From Bacteroidota bacterium (lineage in GTDB: Bacteria > Bacteroidota > Bacteroidia > AKYH767-A > OLB10): DNA of 35,326 bases. Location: positions 1 through 35,326 of the forward strand of contig JAFDWZ010000008.1 in assembly GCA_018268195.1 (NCBI GenBank), written 5' to 3'. The notes beneath the pieces were generated by a model. That model did not search any database, was not told the DNA's origin, and worked only from the letters and a program-made list of their open reading frames with translations. Position numbers and translations under genes: made by a program. Positions 18,302 through 26,979 of the stretch are shown here, piece after piece; position 1 is the stretch's first letter; each line of letters starts with the position of its first letter.

Positions 18302-19330
18302 TTGAAAAAAATAATTCTGATAATTTTTCTGATAGTAGCACTTGCAGCAGCAGGTGTAGCATACTATTTATATCAACAGGTTTTAGCTCCTAATGTAAGT
18401 GTCAACAAGGAGAGTGAATTTCTTTACATTCCCACTGGAAGTAATTTTAATCAGCTGGTTGATAGCCTGCAGGTTTCCGGAATAGTGCATAACATTTCAT
18501 CTTTTAAATGGGTTGCCGAGAAGATGGGTTATGTCGGTAAAATAAGGCCGGGAAAATATCAACTCAGAAACGACATGAGCAATCGTGAGCTTGTGCAATT
18601 GCTGAGGTCAGGAAAGCAGGTGCCGGTAAAACTTATTTTTAATAACATAAGAACCAAACCTGACCTTGCAGGCAGAATAGGTAAACAACTGGAAGCAGAC
18701 AGTACACAACTTTTACATTTATTGAATGACAGCAGTTTCATAGCGACCATGGGTTTTAATACGGATAATATTCTAAGTATGTTTATACCTAACACTTACG
18801 AAGTGTATTGGAATATGTCTGCCGAAAGTTTTATAAAGAAGATGGATGACGAATATGAGAGTTTCTGGAACAAGAGCCGTTTACAAAAGGCAAAAGATGC
18901 AGGACTTACTCCTGTACAAGTAAGTGTGCTGGCATCCATAGTGCAGTCAGAAACAAGTCGAAACAGTGAGAAAAGCACTATTGCCGGTGTGTACATGAAT
19001 CGTTTGCGCAAAAACTGGAAACTGGAAGCAGACCCTACATTAATTTATGCCATGAATGATTTCAGCATCAAGCGAGTGCTGAATGAATATAAAGCTATAG
19101 ATTCACCGTATAACACATATAAATATTTTGGTTTACCTCCGGGGCCAATCTGTTTACCTGAAATTTCAAGTCTCGATGCAGTTTTAAACTTTTCGTCACA
19201 TGATTACATGTATTTTTGTGCCAGAGAAGATTTGAGTGGTTATCATTCATTTGCAACCGATTTAAAAACACACATGCTCAACGCCAAACGTTACCAGGCC
19301 GAACTCAACAGACGTAACATCAGAAGATGA
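18302..19330 (+). CDS. mltG: Endolytic peptidoglycan transglycosylase MltG (TTG start)
   Basis: The 342-residue inner-membrane enzyme cuts nascent glycan strands. One N-terminal membrane helix (about 2-25) is followed by a LysM-like part (FLYIPTGSNFNQLVDSLQVSG) and the YceG catalytic domain: LASIVQSETSRNSEKSTIAGVYMNRL, with E217 the likely catalytic acid, then LEADPTLIYAM and YNTYKYFGLPPGPI. The start is TTG at 18302, 7 bases after the cytochrome gene; no ATG lies near enough to preserve the membrane helix. The close spacing points to co-transcription with the cytochrome gene. Confidence 0.93.
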   Translation: MKKIILIIFLIVALAAAGVAYYLYQQVLAPNVSVNKESEFLYIPTGSNFNQLVDSLQVSGIVHNISSFKWVAEKMGYVGKIRPGKYQLRNDMSNRELVQLLRSGKQVPVKLIFNNIRTKPDLAGRIGKQLEADSTQLLHLLNDSSFIATMGFNTDNILSMFIPNTYEVYWNMSAESFIKKMDDEYESFWNKSRLQKAKDAGLTPVQVSVLASIVQSETSRNSEKSTIAGVYMNRLRKNWKLEADPTLIYAMNDFSIKRVLNEYKAIDSPYNTYKYFGLPPGPICLPEISSLDAVLNFSSHDYMYFCAREDLSGYHSFATDLKTHMLNAKRYQAELNRRNIRR

Positions 19331-19368
19331 TTTAACGTAAAATATTATTTTTACCATAGCAACAAAAT

Positions 19369-20475
19369 ATGACCTTCAGACCACTAATAATATTTTTGCT
19401 TATTTTAAATTCGGCTACATTAGCTGTTGCTGATGAAGTGCCTGCATTGCTGAGGGTGAGTAGCAGTGAGCAGCCTGACACACTTGGTTATAATATTGTG
19501 CAGCAATTATCAGCAGTAACTTATGACTTGATACTTGACAACAAGGTGAAACTTTGGGATTCACCATCTAAAGATATTCAGATTACCGCATCATCACTTC
19601 AGGAAATAGAAAGGTCATCGTCCACATCTTTTAAGAATGAGGAGGTGATTTTTATTTACGAAAAATGGACACTAACCAAACGCGATGTTCAGACAACTAC
19701 TATTGGGATAACATTTTCTAACAAGGATAGTCGCGGGCAAGAGGTTGCCTACGGTTACGTTGACTATAGCGAACTACAATCTTTCCTGGTGAACAAAATG
19801 ATGGAAATGAATGCAAATGGCAATTATGGTGAATCGTTCGGATATTATATCGCATCTAAACGATTTGCATTTAACATGGTGCAGTTTAATGGCAAGGTAG
19901 TGCAAAGTGTTTCGGAGTCGCAATCCATTCTTCATACATTTAAGGGCAAGCGACAGTTTTATACAACCTCAGCAAATACAGGCGATGAAGAGGCTAAGAT
20001 GATTACATACCGTGTAAGTTCCAAGCCTACAGAAGATACTTTGTACTCAGCCAACTCAAAACGACTTTTTAAAATGGTTGAAGATTATCTGACAACAAAC
20101 AAGGAAGAGTTTTACAACCTTGGGGGAGATAAATTGCAGAATTTTGTAGGTGAAAAACAAAAGTTATATGTCACCGCAATTGAAGTAACAGAGATGTGGA
20201 AGAAAACCAGTGGTCAAATACATTATGAGCCGCGTACTGTTCGGTTTTTTGTAAATGACAGTGCGCTGAATGTGTTAACCATAAGCGAACTAACGCTGAT
20301 GGATATGGAACTTGACGGTCAGAAATTTGTTCTACTTCTGTTGGATAAGAAATTCAATTATCAGATTACAAAAATCAATTCACAGATAATAAATATTCGC
20401 GATGCCATCACGTATCAGAAAGCATTGCAAACGTACAAATGGAGTCAGATTTCGGAATATGTAAAATATTATTAA
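19369..20475 (+). CDS. Exported protein of unknown function, possibly a distant GldN/PorN relative
   Basis: The 368-residue precursor has a signal peptide (about 1-21, ending AVADE). I do not recognise a named family. By eye, residues 50-142 can be aligned with GldN of this window: YDLILDNKVKLWDSPSKDI with its MDAIQEGSLTAYNYTDDEF, IYEKWTLTK...TIGITF (96-116) with IKEDWFFDK...IYGIAP, and VDYSELQSFLVN (131-142) with IYYPEARKLFVN. The C-terminal 220 residues show no such match; they contain a second block (VTEMWKKTSGQIHYEPRTVRFFVN, about 275-298) that partly echoes the first. The gene lies between mltG (38-base gap) and a phosphohexomutase (16-base gap). Confidence 0.75.
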   Translation: MTFRPLIIFLLILNSATLAVADEVPALLRVSSSEQPDTLGYNIVQQLSAVTYDLILDNKVKLWDSPSKDIQITASSLQEIERSSSTSFKNEEVIFIYEKWTLTKRDVQTTTIGITFSNKDSRGQEVAYGYVDYSELQSFLVNKMMEMNANGNYGESFGYYIASKRFAFNMVQFNGKVVQSVSESQSILHTFKGKRQFYTTSANTGDEEAKMITYRVSSKPTEDTLYSANSKRLFKMVEDYLTTNKEEFYNLGGDKLQNFVGEKQKLYVTAIEVTEMWKKTSGQIHYEPRTVRFFVNDSALNVLTISELTLMDMELDGQKFVLLLLDKKFNYQITKINSQIINIRDAITYQKALQTYKWSQISEYVKYY

Positions 20476-20491
20476 ACTTTAAATAAAAACT

Positions 20492-21907
20492 ATGGCTATT
20501 AAAATTAAGTTTGGAACAGATGGATGGAGAGCAATCATTGCTCAGGACTTTACAGTTGAAAACGTAACACGTGTTGCAGAAGCAACGGCAGAATGGTTGT
20601 TGTCGAAAAATAAAAATGCAAGTGTGGTAATTGGTAACGACTGCCGCTTTGCAGGAAATTTATTTGCAGAAACAACAGCAAAGGTGATGTGCAGCAAAGG
20701 TGTGAAGGTGAAACTTGCTCCCGGATTTGTGTCAACGCCAATGGTGTCATTAGGCACCTTGCGCGAGAAAGCAGATATTGGAATCATTATTACAGCCAGT
20801 CATAATCCACCCTCTTACAACGGATTTAAACTGAAAGGCTCTTATGGAGGCCCATTGTTGCCCGCACAAGTGGCAGAGATTGAGACTATCATCAAAGACC
20901 ATTCTACAGTGGATACTATCAATCTTTCTCTTGACGAATATATAAGCAAAGGACTTCTTTCGATGGTAGATTTGGAAACCATGTACATTGATCATGTAAA
21001 AGCAAACTTCGACCTTGAAGCAATAAAAAACTGCGGTCGCAAGTGGGCCTACGATGCTATGTATGGTGCTGGACAGAATGTGATGAAAAAATTATTCCCT
21101 GAAATCACAATGCTTCATTGCGAACATAACCCCGGATTCATGGGACAGGCGCCTGAACCTATTGACAAAAACCTGCAGGAATTTTCAACGTTGATAAAAA
21201 CCAGAGGTGATATAGATTGCGGATTGGTGACAGATGGTGATGCTGACCGTATTGGTTTGTATGATAGCAAAGGAAATTTTGTGGATTCGCATCATATCAT
21301 CTTGCTACTCATACATTATCTCTATAAGTACAAGGGAATGAAAGGAAAAGTGTGTACTGCATTTTCAACCACACCCAAGGTTCAGACCTTATGTAAACAT
21401 TACGGACTGGAACTCGATGTTGTAAAAATTGGTTTCAAATACATCTGTGAAATAATGATAAAAGAAGATGTATTACTTGGTGGAGAAGAATCCGGTGGAA
21501 TTGCAATTAAAGGACATATTCCTGAGAGAGATGGAATTTGGATGGGACTTGTACTATGGGAGTTTATGGCAAAATCAGGTAAATCACTCAATGAGTTAAT
21601 TGAAGAAGTGTATCAGATTACCGGAAAGTTTTCATTCGAGCGCAGCGATCTTCACATCAAAGAAGAAGTGAAACAAAAAATTCTTCAGAACTGTTTAGGA
21701 AATAAGTACACCCAGTTTGGAAATTATAAAGTGCAGAGAATAGATGACCTTGATGGGTTTAAGTATTATTTTGACGACAACAACAAGGAGTGGCTAATGA
21801 TTCGTGCCAGCGGTACTGAGCCGGTGTTGCGCACTTATGCGGAATCAAGCAGCAGGGAAAAGGCTTTCGATATTTTGAAAGCTTGTGAGCAGACACTTTT
21901 GTCTTAA
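20492..21907 (+). CDS. Phosphoglucomutase/phosphomannomutase family protein
   Basis: The 471-residue alpha-D-phosphohexomutase moves phosphate between C1 and C6 of a hexose through a phosphoserine. Motifs in order: KFGTDGWRAIIAQDF at the start, the active-site S103 in TASHNPPSYNGFK, the Mg loop TDGDADRIGLYD (about 246-257), the sugar loop GGEESGGIAI (about 330) and the phosphate-binding RASGTEPVLRTYAES near the end. All catalytic elements are intact. Preference for glucose, mannose or glucosamine phosphate cannot be read from these motifs. It is followed by a strong terminator. Confidence 0.93.
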   Translation: MAIKIKFGTDGWRAIIAQDFTVENVTRVAEATAEWLLSKNKNASVVIGNDCRFAGNLFAETTAKVMCSKGVKVKLAPGFVSTPMVSLGTLREKADIGIIITASHNPPSYNGFKLKGSYGGPLLPAQVAEIETIIKDHSTVDTINLSLDEYISKGLLSMVDLETMYIDHVKANFDLEAIKNCGRKWAYDAMYGAGQNVMKKLFPEITMLHCEHNPGFMGQAPEPIDKNLQEFSTLIKTRGDIDCGLVTDGDADRIGLYDSKGNFVDSHHIILLLIHYLYKYKGMKGKVCTAFSTTPKVQTLCKHYGLELDVVKIGFKYICEIMIKEDVLLGGEESGGIAIKGHIPERDGIWMGLVLWEFMAKSGKSLNELIEEVYQITGKFSFERSDLHIKEEVKQKILQNCLGNKYTQFGNYKVQRIDDLDGFKYYFDDNNKEWLMIRASGTEPVLRTYAESSSREKAFDILKACEQTLLS

Positions 21908-21928
21908 CAAATAGAGTAAGTTAATTTT

Positions 21929-21964
21929 AAGAGGCGGCAATGAAGGTGCTCATTGCCGCCTCTT
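21929..21964. terminator. Intrinsic terminator after the phosphohexomutase gene
   Basis: Perfect 15-base arms (AAGAGGCGGCAATGA and its complement) enclose a 6-base loop AGGTGC and are preceded by TTAATTTT and followed by TATGTTT. The outer nine bases AAGAGGCGG equal those of the hairpin at 10156-10188. Confidence 0.88.
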
Positions 21965-22171
21965 TATGTTTGTGATGATGTGCAGAAGATGTGCAGTTTA
22001 CGCATATTATACACACGCTTTTGGGTAAAACAATTATTGTGAAGGATGGATAAATGTTTCTGATTTTCCTCCCTTCATTATTAACATAACAATGTGTATT
22101 AAACTAGGAGGAGGTAGTTGAGGAAGCAGCTGTGACTGCATATTTTTAAGGAACAAAACCAAATAGACAGC

Positions 22172-23512
22172 ATGGCAAAAAAACAAGAACGCAAAGTATT
22201 CGTACTCGATACCTCTTGCATCCTTTTCGACCACAACGCAATTGCTAATTTCAAAGAACACAACGTAGCCATTCCTATCACGGTACTCGAAGAGATTGAC
22301 CGTTTTAAAAAAGGGAATGATGTCATCAACTTCGAAGCACGTGAATTTATCCGTGAGCTCGACAGAATGTCGCAGGGAGTTTCGCTTGGCGATTGGATTC
22401 CGCTGAATGGCCCTACCAAAGGAAAGTTGCGTGTGTTGATGAATGAAACAGGAAACGGAATTGATGCCAATAAAGTTTTTGGCGAACGTAAAGCCGATCA
22501 TAACATCATCAATGCAGCTCTTGCTCTGAAGCATGAAACAAACGAAAAAAATATTGTTCTTGTTTCAAAGGATATAAACCTTCGGCTCAAAGCAAAATCT
22601 CTTGGTCTGCAGGCAGAAGATTATATGACCGGAAAAATTAAGGACATTGAAGGTCTTTATACCGGAAAAACAGAACTCAATAATGTTCCTAAAAAAGTAA
22701 TTGATACGCTGTATCAGACGGGATATTGTAATTATAAGGATTTGGTACGTAGTAAACCTGTTGCCAACCACTATTTTATTTTAAGAAGTAAAGCTGAATC
22801 ATCATCGGCACTTGCGTTTTATAATGCTTCAACAGAACGTATAGAACGGATTCAAAAAGAATCAGCTTATGGTATAAAACCCAGAAATGCAGAACAGGCC
22901 TTTGCCATGCATGCTGTGATGAATCCCAATGTTTTGCTTGTTACTGTGCAAGGTGTTGCAGGAACAGGAAAAACTCTGATAGCATTGGCATCTGCCATGC
23001 AGCAAAAAATGAATTACCGTCAGATATATCTTGCACGCCCCATTGTACCTCTCAGCAACAAAGATATAGGTTACCTTCCGGGCGATATAAAATCAAAAAT
23101 CAATCCTTACATGGAGCCATTGTGGGATAATTTAAAGTACATTCAAAGTCAGTATCGTGAAACGGATAAAGAATATCAGAAAATTACGGATATGGTTGAT
23201 AATGAAAAATTACATATCACACCATTGGCTTACATTCGTGGACGCAGCCTGAGTAATATTTGCTTTATTATTGACGAAGCACAAAATCTTACTCCACATG
23301 AAGTGAAAACCATTATCACCAGAGCGGGTGAAGGAACAAAAATAATTTTTACAGGAGATATCTTTCAGATAGATACACCTTATCTGGATGCACATAGCAA
23401 TGGGCTTTCAAACATTATCGACAAGATGAAAAACTCACACCTGTACGCTCATATCACACTCGAAAGAGGAGAGCGAAGCGAGTTGGCCAATCTTGCCGGT
23501 AATTTGTTGTAA
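22172..23512 (+). CDS. PhoH-family ATPase with N-terminal PIN domain
   Basis: The 446-residue protein joins a PIN nuclease-like domain (about 1-150; VFVLDTSCILFDHNAI, VLEEIDRFKKG, RKADHNIINAAL, VLVSKDINLRLKA) to a PhoH ATPase (about 235-440). Walker A is GVAGTGKT (261-268) and Walker B is FIIDEAQ with D368/E369, followed by IIFTGDIFQID. The PIN acidic residues appear present, so RNase activity coupled to ATP-driven RNA unwinding is likely, as in mycobacterial PhoH2; targets are unknown. A leader of about 200 bases separates it from the previous terminator. Confidence 0.93.
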   Translation: MAKKQERKVFVLDTSCILFDHNAIANFKEHNVAIPITVLEEIDRFKKGNDVINFEAREFIRELDRMSQGVSLGDWIPLNGPTKGKLRVLMNETGNGIDANKVFGERKADHNIINAALALKHETNEKNIVLVSKDINLRLKAKSLGLQAEDYMTGKIKDIEGLYTGKTELNNVPKKVIDTLYQTGYCNYKDLVRSKPVANHYFILRSKAESSSALAFYNASTERIERIQKESAYGIKPRNAEQAFAMHAVMNPNVLLVTVQGVAGTGKTLIALASAMQQKMNYRQIYLARPIVPLSNKDIGYLPGDIKSKINPYMEPLWDNLKYIQSQYRETDKEYQKITDMVDNEKLHITPLAYIRGRSLSNICFIIDEAQNLTPHEVKTIITRAGEGTKIIFTGDIFQIDTPYLDAHSNGLSNIIDKMKNSHLYAHITLERGERSELANLAGNLL

Positions 23513-23522
23513 CTGTTGAAAG

Positions 23523-24374
23523 TTATTTCAGTATCAACTTACCCTGTCTGATTATATTTTGACGAGTGTCCGTTAAGCGATAGAAATATATTCCGGAAGA
23601 ATAAATTCTTGAATTAAGGGTATAATTTCCATTCACAGGAGTATTTAATACTTGTTGTCCGTTTATATTGAAGACAGTTAAATTCTTAATATCAGATTCA
23701 GGAGCGAATGAAAACTGAACCAAACCTTCAGATGGGTTTGGATAAATCTGTGTTTGATGGTTAGCAATTTCAATGGTACCCACAGCATCAAACTGTATGC
23801 GTATATTACTAATAAAATTAGTTGTAGAGAGATTAGTGCCTGAATTTATGGGAGAGTTTCCATAATACCTTCTTGCCTGTGTGCCGATAGTAGAAGTTGT
23901 GTAGTACCAGCGAGGAGAAACAGGAGTACTTCCTACAGCTGGTTCATAACCTTTGACAATCAGAACTTGTAAATTAAAATTGTTGTCATAAGTAAACATT
24001 GAATCTAAAAGATGTTCGCGCCAACCTGAACCAGCATCGTTAGGCCATTTCCCATTAAAAACACGAGTATAACCTGTAGTGTCACAAGTTCCTGCAGTCA
24101 TAGTTGTGTTAGAAGTCTGTTTCATATAAATGGTTACATCCGCAATGGAATCAATATAAGTTCCGTCCACTCTTTGAAATCCGATTCCAGCAATGTTTCC
24201 ACTCATATTTATATCAGCAGCCTGATAAATTACTTCATAAAGACAATAGTCATAACTTCGAATGATGGGGCTGAATGCGGAGATGGATGTTCCTGTTCCT
24301 ACCGTAACTGTTTGAGCTGATAAGGTGCTGAAACTTATTATCAACAAAATAAAAAGTGTAAAATGTTTAATCAT
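23523..24374 (-). CDS. Secreted protein with T9SS type A sorting domain
   Basis: The 283-residue precursor has a signal peptide (about 1-20, ending TLSAQ). A beta-rich middle part includes RSYDYCLYEVIYQAADI and VYF-like sheets; I do not recognise an enzyme. Residues ~207-283 are a T9SS C-terminal sorting domain: YPNPSEGLVQFSF, LTVFNINGQQV, LNSRIYSSGIYFYRL and the end RQGKLILK. The family is exported through the outer membrane by the gldKLMN machine and the sorting domain is then removed. It converges with phoH (10-base gap) and diverges from hutU. Confidence 0.92.
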   Translation of the reverse strand: MIKHFTLFILLIISFSTLSAQTVTVGTGTSISAFSPIIRSYDYCLYEVIYQAADINMSGNIAGIGFQRVDGTYIDSIADVTIYMKQTSNTTMTAGTCDTTGYTRVFNGKWPNDAGSGWREHLLDSMFTYDNNFNLQVLIVKGYEPAVGSTPVSPRWYYTTSTIGTQARRYYGNSPINSGTNLSTTNFISNIRIQFDAVGTIEIANHQTQIYPNPSEGLVQFSFAPESDIKNLTVFNINGQQVLNTPVNGNYTLNSRIYSSGIYFYRLTDTRQNIIRQGKLILK

Positions 24375-24489
24375 GTATTTTAAATTTATAATATGGTAAA
24401 GAACGTCATTATTAAAATGATGTACAATAGATTTTTGTAGATTTCACACTATTCGGCTTGTTGGATGAGGACGAGTAATAAAATAAACC

Positions 24490-24536
24490 TTATACTCAAT
24501 TCATTGTTCTGAAATAAATTAGAATTCAGAGTATAA
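24490..24536. promoter_or_regulatory. Dyad upstream of hutU, candidate operator
   Basis: TTATACTC (24490-24497) and GAGTATAA (24529-24536) are perfect 8-base inverted arms; an inner pair CTGAA/TTCAG lies within (24510-24514, 24525-24529). The dyad ends 4 bases before the -7 box, a position where a bound protein would affect initiation. Confidence 0.4.
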
Positions 24537-24540
24537 ATTG

Positions 24541-24548
24541 TATTTTTG
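24541..24548 (+). promoter_or_regulatory. -7 element of the hutU promoter
   Basis: TATTTTTG is a perfect TAnnTTTG match 22 bases before the hutU ATG. No TTG lies at the usual distance, which fits a promoter needing an activator. Confidence 0.5.
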
Positions 24549-24570
24549 TGAGTCCAATAAAATGTAAATC

Positions 24571-26247
24571 ATGGTAACAGTATCTGAAAAATTAGACATC
24601 AGCAAACTTAAAACTCCTACGGGTAATAAAATTTCCTGCAAAGGATGGATTCAGGAAGCAGCACTCAGAATGTTGCACAATAATCTTGACCCCGAAGTAG
24701 CCGAACGCCCCGAAGATTTAATTGTTTACGGAGGTACCGGTAAAGCAGCACGCAATGTTGAATCTTTCCATCTGATTGTGAAAGCGCTCAAAGATTTGAA
24801 TGATGATGAAACGTTATTGGTACAGAGTGGAAAACCGGTAGGAATTTTGCCTACGCATAAAGATGCACCACGCGTGATTATTGCTAACAGCAATTTAGTA
24901 GGACATTGGGCAACATGGGATTATTTCCGTGAGTTGGAAGCCAAAGGATTAATCATGTATGGACAAATGACTGCAGGGAGTTGGATTTACATAGGCTCAC
25001 AAGGTATTGTTCAGGGCACATATGAAACTTTTGCCGAAGTAGCACGCCAGCATTTTAATGGTACGTTAAAAAATACACTGAATGTTACCGCAGGTTTAGG
25101 TGGAATGGGAGGGGCACAGCCATTGGCCATCACCATGAATGAAGGCACGTGTCTTGCCGCTGAAATGGAAGAGTGGCGTGTGGACAAACGTATTCACACA
25201 CGTTATTGCGATGAAAAATATTTAGACCTGGATAAAGCAATTGACAGAGCCGTGGAAGCAAAAAATAAAGGTGAAGCTGTATCCATAGCATATATCGGAA
25301 ATGCAATTACCCTGTTAGCACGATTGATTGAAAGAAACATTATTCCTGATACGCTTACAGACCAAACCAGCGCACATGACGAACTGGTAGGATATTTTCC
25401 CGAAGGACTTACGGTGGAACAGGCAAAAGTTTTGCGCGAAAGCAATCCTGAAGATTATAAGAACAGAAGTAAGCAAAGTATGGTGAAGCATGTTCAATTA
25501 ATGATTGAATTGCAGAAGAAAGGTGCCGTAACTTTTGATTACGGAAATAACCTCCGTGGACAGGCTTTTGCTATGGGCTTAAAAAATGCATTTGATTTTC
25601 CGGGATTTGTTCCTGCTTACATTCGCCCGTTGTTTTGCGAGGGAAAGGGTCCGTTCCGCTGGGCTGCACTGAGTGGAAATCCGGAAGATATTTATAAAAC
25701 AGACAAAAAAATATTGGAGTTGTTTCCTGATAACAAAGGCTTGCACCGCTGGATAAAAATGGCGCAGGAGCGAATAGCTTTTCAAGGTTTACCTGCACGT
25801 ATTTGTTGGCTTGGACAAGGTGAACGTGAAAAAGCAGGACTTGCTTTTAATGAACTTGTAAAGTCAGGTGAAGTATCAGCACCTATTGTTATTGGTCGCG
25901 ATCATCTTGACTGTGGAAGTGTGGCATCACCTAATCGTGAAACAGAAGCCATGAAGGATGGCAGTGACGCTATTGCCGACTGGCCTATTCTGAATGCACT
26001 CATCAACACTGCCGGAGGAGCAAGTTGGGTAAGCCTGCATCATGGTGGCGGAGTAGGTATCGGTTACAGTATTCATGCAGGAATGGTGATAGTAGCTGAC
26101 GGTACCGATGATGCGGCACGCAGATTAAAGAGAGTATTACATAACGATCCTGCTATGGGAGTTTTTCGTCATCTGGATGCCGGTTATGATATTGCAGCAG
26201 ATACTGCACGGGCACATCGTTTAAACATCCGCGAAAGACTGAAGTAG
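24571..26247 (+). CDS. hutU: Urocanate hydratase
   Basis: The 558-residue enzyme adds water to urocanate to give imidazolonepropionate, the second step of histidine breakdown, with bound NAD+ as electrophile. Seen: [11 protein letters not shown] near residue 50, [14 protein letters not shown] (about 173-186) for the dinucleotide, C412 in [14 protein letters not shown] (the cysteine near the NAD+ in known enzymes), and [13 protein letters not shown] near 490. Length is standard. It stands alone: no hutH, hutI or clear hutG adjoins, and the ureohydrolase-like gene at 3109 is unlikely to complete the pathway. It has its own promoter and a dyad. Confidence 0.97.
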   Translation: MVTVSEKLDISKLKTPTGNKISCKGWIQEAALRMLHNNLDPEVAERPEDLIVYGGTGKAARNVESFHLIVKALKDLNDDETLLVQSGKPVGILPTHKDAPRVIIANSNLVGHWATWDYFRELEAKGLIMYGQMTAGSWIYIGSQGIVQGTYETFAEVARQHFNGTLKNTLNVTAGLGGMGGAQPLAITMNEGTCLAAEMEEWRVDKRIHTRYCDEKYLDLDKAIDRAVEAKNKGEAVSIAYIGNAITLLARLIERNIIPDTLTDQTSAHDELVGYFPEGLTVEQAKVLRESNPEDYKNRSKQSMVKHVQLMIELQKKGAVTFDYGNNLRGQAFAMGLKNAFDFPGFVPAYIRPLFCEGKGPFRWAALSGNPEDIYKTDKKILELFPDNKGLHRWIKMAQERIAFQGLPARICWLGQGEREKAGLAFNELVKSGEVSAPIVIGRDHLDCGSVASPNRETEAMKDGSDAIADWPILNALINTAGGASWVSLHHGGGVGIGYSIHAGMVIVADGTDDAARRLKRVLHNDPAMGVFRHLDAGYDIAADTARAHRLNIRERLK

Positions 26248-26305
26248 TTATTTAAGGTTCAATACTTCTGTTTCAGGTTTCATCATTATTTATTTGTTGA
26301 AATAA

Positions 26306-26538
26306 AATGCTATCTCTGATAATGGTGTTTTGCACAGCTGTGATGAGAAATTTATAATTCAGCAAACCAACAATGTCAAAATTGAAGACTTTGCCGCTAC
26401 AAACAGAACAGGTTCATTTCGCAACCGGACTTATTGTACAGGTATTATATTGCAACTGCTGATATTTGGGATAGGACTAATGGAATATATTTCATCAATA
26501 TCAACGATAAAGGGTTTTGCAAATACATAAAGCTTTGA
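26306..26538 (+). pseudogene. Probable decayed gene end, perhaps a T9SS sorting-domain remnant
   Basis: The stretch after hutU has no intact gene. One frame (26306 to about 26440) is open without a good start, and a second frame (26386-26538) ends in WDRTNGIYFININDKGFCKYIKL-like residues (WDRTNGIYFI at its core), which resemble the final strands of a type A sorting domain (GIYF, then a closing KL). An in-frame TGA at 26383 and the frame change between the two parts suggest a frameshifted or truncated relic. The resemblance is short, so this is tentative. Confidence 0.3.
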
Positions 26539-26546
26539 GAAACGTG

Positions 26547-26554
26547 TATTTTTG
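26547..26554 (+). promoter_or_regulatory. -7 element of the small lipoprotein gene
   Basis: TATTTTTG is a perfect TAnnTTTG match that ends 12 bases before the ATG at 26567. It overlaps a possible TTG start at 26552, which I therefore reject. Confidence 0.45.
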
Positions 26555-26566
26555 CAGAAAAAATTA

Positions 26567-26977
26567 ATGCAAACAGATATCAGAAAAATTGCCTTGGCAA
26601 TTGTAACTTCACTTTTGATTTTCTCCGCCTGTACACCAGACAACAACACTACCGGTGATGATCGTGACCTGTTTACAGGAAGCTGGACATGTAAAGATTC
26701 AAGCAAATCTACCGGTGATGTTCAGCCACTTTACAGTGTGAATATTACAAAATCAGGAACTGCCGATACGGTTATCATTTATAATTTCTATAATCTGGGA
26801 GGTAATACCTCTGTGATGGCATTTGTAAGTGGAACAAGCATTGTAATTCCATCGCAAACTGATGACGGATATCAAATGTCAGGTTCGGGTATTCACAGTA
26901 ATTCTTCTTTTACTTTGAACTATGCAGCACGACTCGGTAACGCTACTGATAATGGTGTAGCGATTTATTCACGCTGA
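26567..26977 (+). CDS. Small lipoprotein of unknown function
   Basis: The 136-residue protein has a clear lipoprotein signal: MQTDIRKIALAIVTSLLIFSAC with the lipid cysteine in FSAC, followed by an Asp/Asn/Thr-rich linker. The mature part (GSWTCKDSSKS, YSVNITKSGTADTVIIYNFYNLGG, SFTLNYAAR) looks like a small beta-barrel or lipocalin-like fold, but I do not recognise a family. The start is the ATG at 26567 because the earlier TTG lies in the promoter box. It converges with the lipase gene, whose stop is 2 bases away. Confidence 0.75.
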   Translation: MQTDIRKIALAIVTSLLIFSACTPDNNTTGDDRDLFTGSWTCKDSSKSTGDVQPLYSVNITKSGTADTVIIYNFYNLGGNTSVMAFVSGTSIVIPSQTDDGYQMSGSGIHSNSSFTLNYAARLGNATDNGVAIYSR

Positions 26978-26979
26978 TA

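Noticed and set aside
18941..18955. MltG with a lost catalytic residue (Q in SIVQSET where E. coli has E)
   Set aside because: The second acidic residue of the motif is kept and, as far as I recall, Q at the first place is normal in Bacteroidota MltG.
21965..21972. TATGTTTG as a phoH promoter
   Set aside because: It is a perfect -7 match but forms the T-rich tail of the terminator stem and lies 200 bases from phoH with no -33 box, so probably chance.
22034..22534. Minus-strand frame of 166 codons over the start of phoH
   Set aside because: It overlaps the conserved PIN domain coding sequence and shows no protein motif.
26330..26530. 66-codon frame after hutU as a separate small gene
   Set aside because: It needs a TTG start and has no signal or motif; better explained as part of a decayed gene.
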